This document shows positions 44,296 to 44,633 of a stretch of DNA of 44,633 nt, one piece after another. Origin of the DNA: Terriglobia bacterium (GTDB lineage: Bacteria; Acidobacteriota; Terriglobia; Bryobacterales; Bryobacteraceae). Positions within the stretch are counted from its first letter, which is position 1. Every line of letters starts with the position of its first letter. The notes beneath the pieces are model-generated. The model saw only the letters and a program-made list of their open reading frames with translations, had not been told where the DNA came from and searched no databases. Where the stretch lies: the NCBI GenBank assembly GCA_020073345.1, contig JAIQFI010000048.1, positions 1 to 44,633 on the forward strand, written 5' to 3'. Made by a program: the position numbers and the translations under genes.

Positions 44296-44633
44296 AATTT
44301 AAGTCACATCATGCACGGGTCCGCCCCCCGCGGCCCAACGATAGCGTAGTACCTAATTGCGTTCCGGCGGCCATGGCATAAGGTGATGTCCGAATTTAGC
44401 CCAAATAATCGGCCAAGTCCTTCCATGAGAAAGCCGGTCGGTGTCAAGAGCTCATTTCAATACCTGCCATTTCCTTCTATAAGGACCATCTCCGGCATCG
44501 CGGCCGGGGCCAGTCCAGGCCGAGGTGTAGCGAGCCGAAAGGGAAGCCTGGACGGGTGGCGGCGATGCCAGACCCTCGTTGAGGAGGAAATGGCAGGCTG
44601 CTGTGGTCCATCCTTATTTTTCTTTTGCAAGAT
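44296..44633. other. Window edge with strongly structured 135-bp segment
   Basis: No gene is supported. The segment 44463-44597 contains nested inverted repeats (separate entry). Confidence 0.5.
44463..44597. repeat. Nested inverted repeats, possible structured RNA or mobile-element end
   Basis: Three perfect inverted pairs are nested in order: CCTGCCATTTCCT (44463-44475) with 44585-44597 (13 bp), GGCATCGC (44494-44501) with 44562-44569 (8 bp) and GTCCAGGC (44513-44520) with 44546-44553 (8 bp). Together they fold into one long multi-bulge hairpin with the loop around GAGCCGAAAGGG. No open frame covers it. It could be a non-coding RNA, a large hairpin of a mobile element or a group II intron domain; I cannot decide. 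Confidence 0.5.

Noticed and set aside
1-44633. CRISPR array, rRNA or tRNA genes
   Set aside because: No regularly spaced direct repeats and no RNA gene signatures were seen on either strand.

Overview
The window looks like chromosomal DNA of an Acidobacteriota bacterium of the Solibacter/Bryobacter type. The clues are a large Oar/TonB-like receptor with an N-terminal carboxypeptidase-regulatory domain, a Ser/Thr kinase fused to PD40/TolB-type repeats, secreted proteins with a 'PDLSGVW'-type start, a DUF3606 gene, and several tiny proteins with an 'IPAG' motif. This is recognition by eye; no database search was possible.

Region 1 (about 0.35-12.7 kb) holds three large plus-strand genes: a patatin-like lipase fused to a seven-bladed lectin-type beta-propeller, then two very large proteins (about 1773 and 1323 aa) that I cannot assign to any family. 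The propeller is split after blade 4 by one in-frame TAG where the equivalent codon of a sister repeat is CAG. A near-consensus promoter precedes the 1773-aa gene. This is the best candidate in the window for an undescribed system.

Region 2 (12.73-17.80 kb) is bounded by a perfect 16-bp inverted repeat and contains an IS21-family transposase operon (istA broken by two frameshifts, istB intact). A secreted 633-aa protein on the opposite strand lies inside the same boundaries as apparent cargo.

Region 3 (18-34.9 kb) is an accessory and decaying stretch. Intact genes are a membrane fatty-acid desaturase, a two-gene operon of small proteins, an isoprenylcysteine/phospholipid methyltransferase-like membrane enzyme, a Sel1-repeat/HtrA-type protease fusion overlapping a zinc-protease-like gene, a coiled-coil MerR-type HTH protein and an ArdC-type antirestriction protein. 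Broken genes are a DUF3606 gene with TGG to TGA, a kinase with three frameshifts next to homopolymers, a second kinase tail, a surface protein truncated against a serine-recombinase tail, and an alpha/beta hydrolase fragment. A 45-bp imperfect inverted repeat brackets the kinase/methyltransferase block.

Region 4 (35-44.6 kb) looks like ordinary chromosome: the Oar-like receptor, an RsgA-like GTPase gene that lacks its P-loop and sits between 30-bp direct repeats, a small helical protein, a cytochrome c/copper-monooxygenase-like fusion with a secreted partner, another secreted protein, and at the edge a 135-bp segment with three nested inverted repeats that may be a structured RNA or the end of a mobile element.

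The many nonsense and homopolymer lesions could reflect true decay or assembly error; several findings depend on that distinction.
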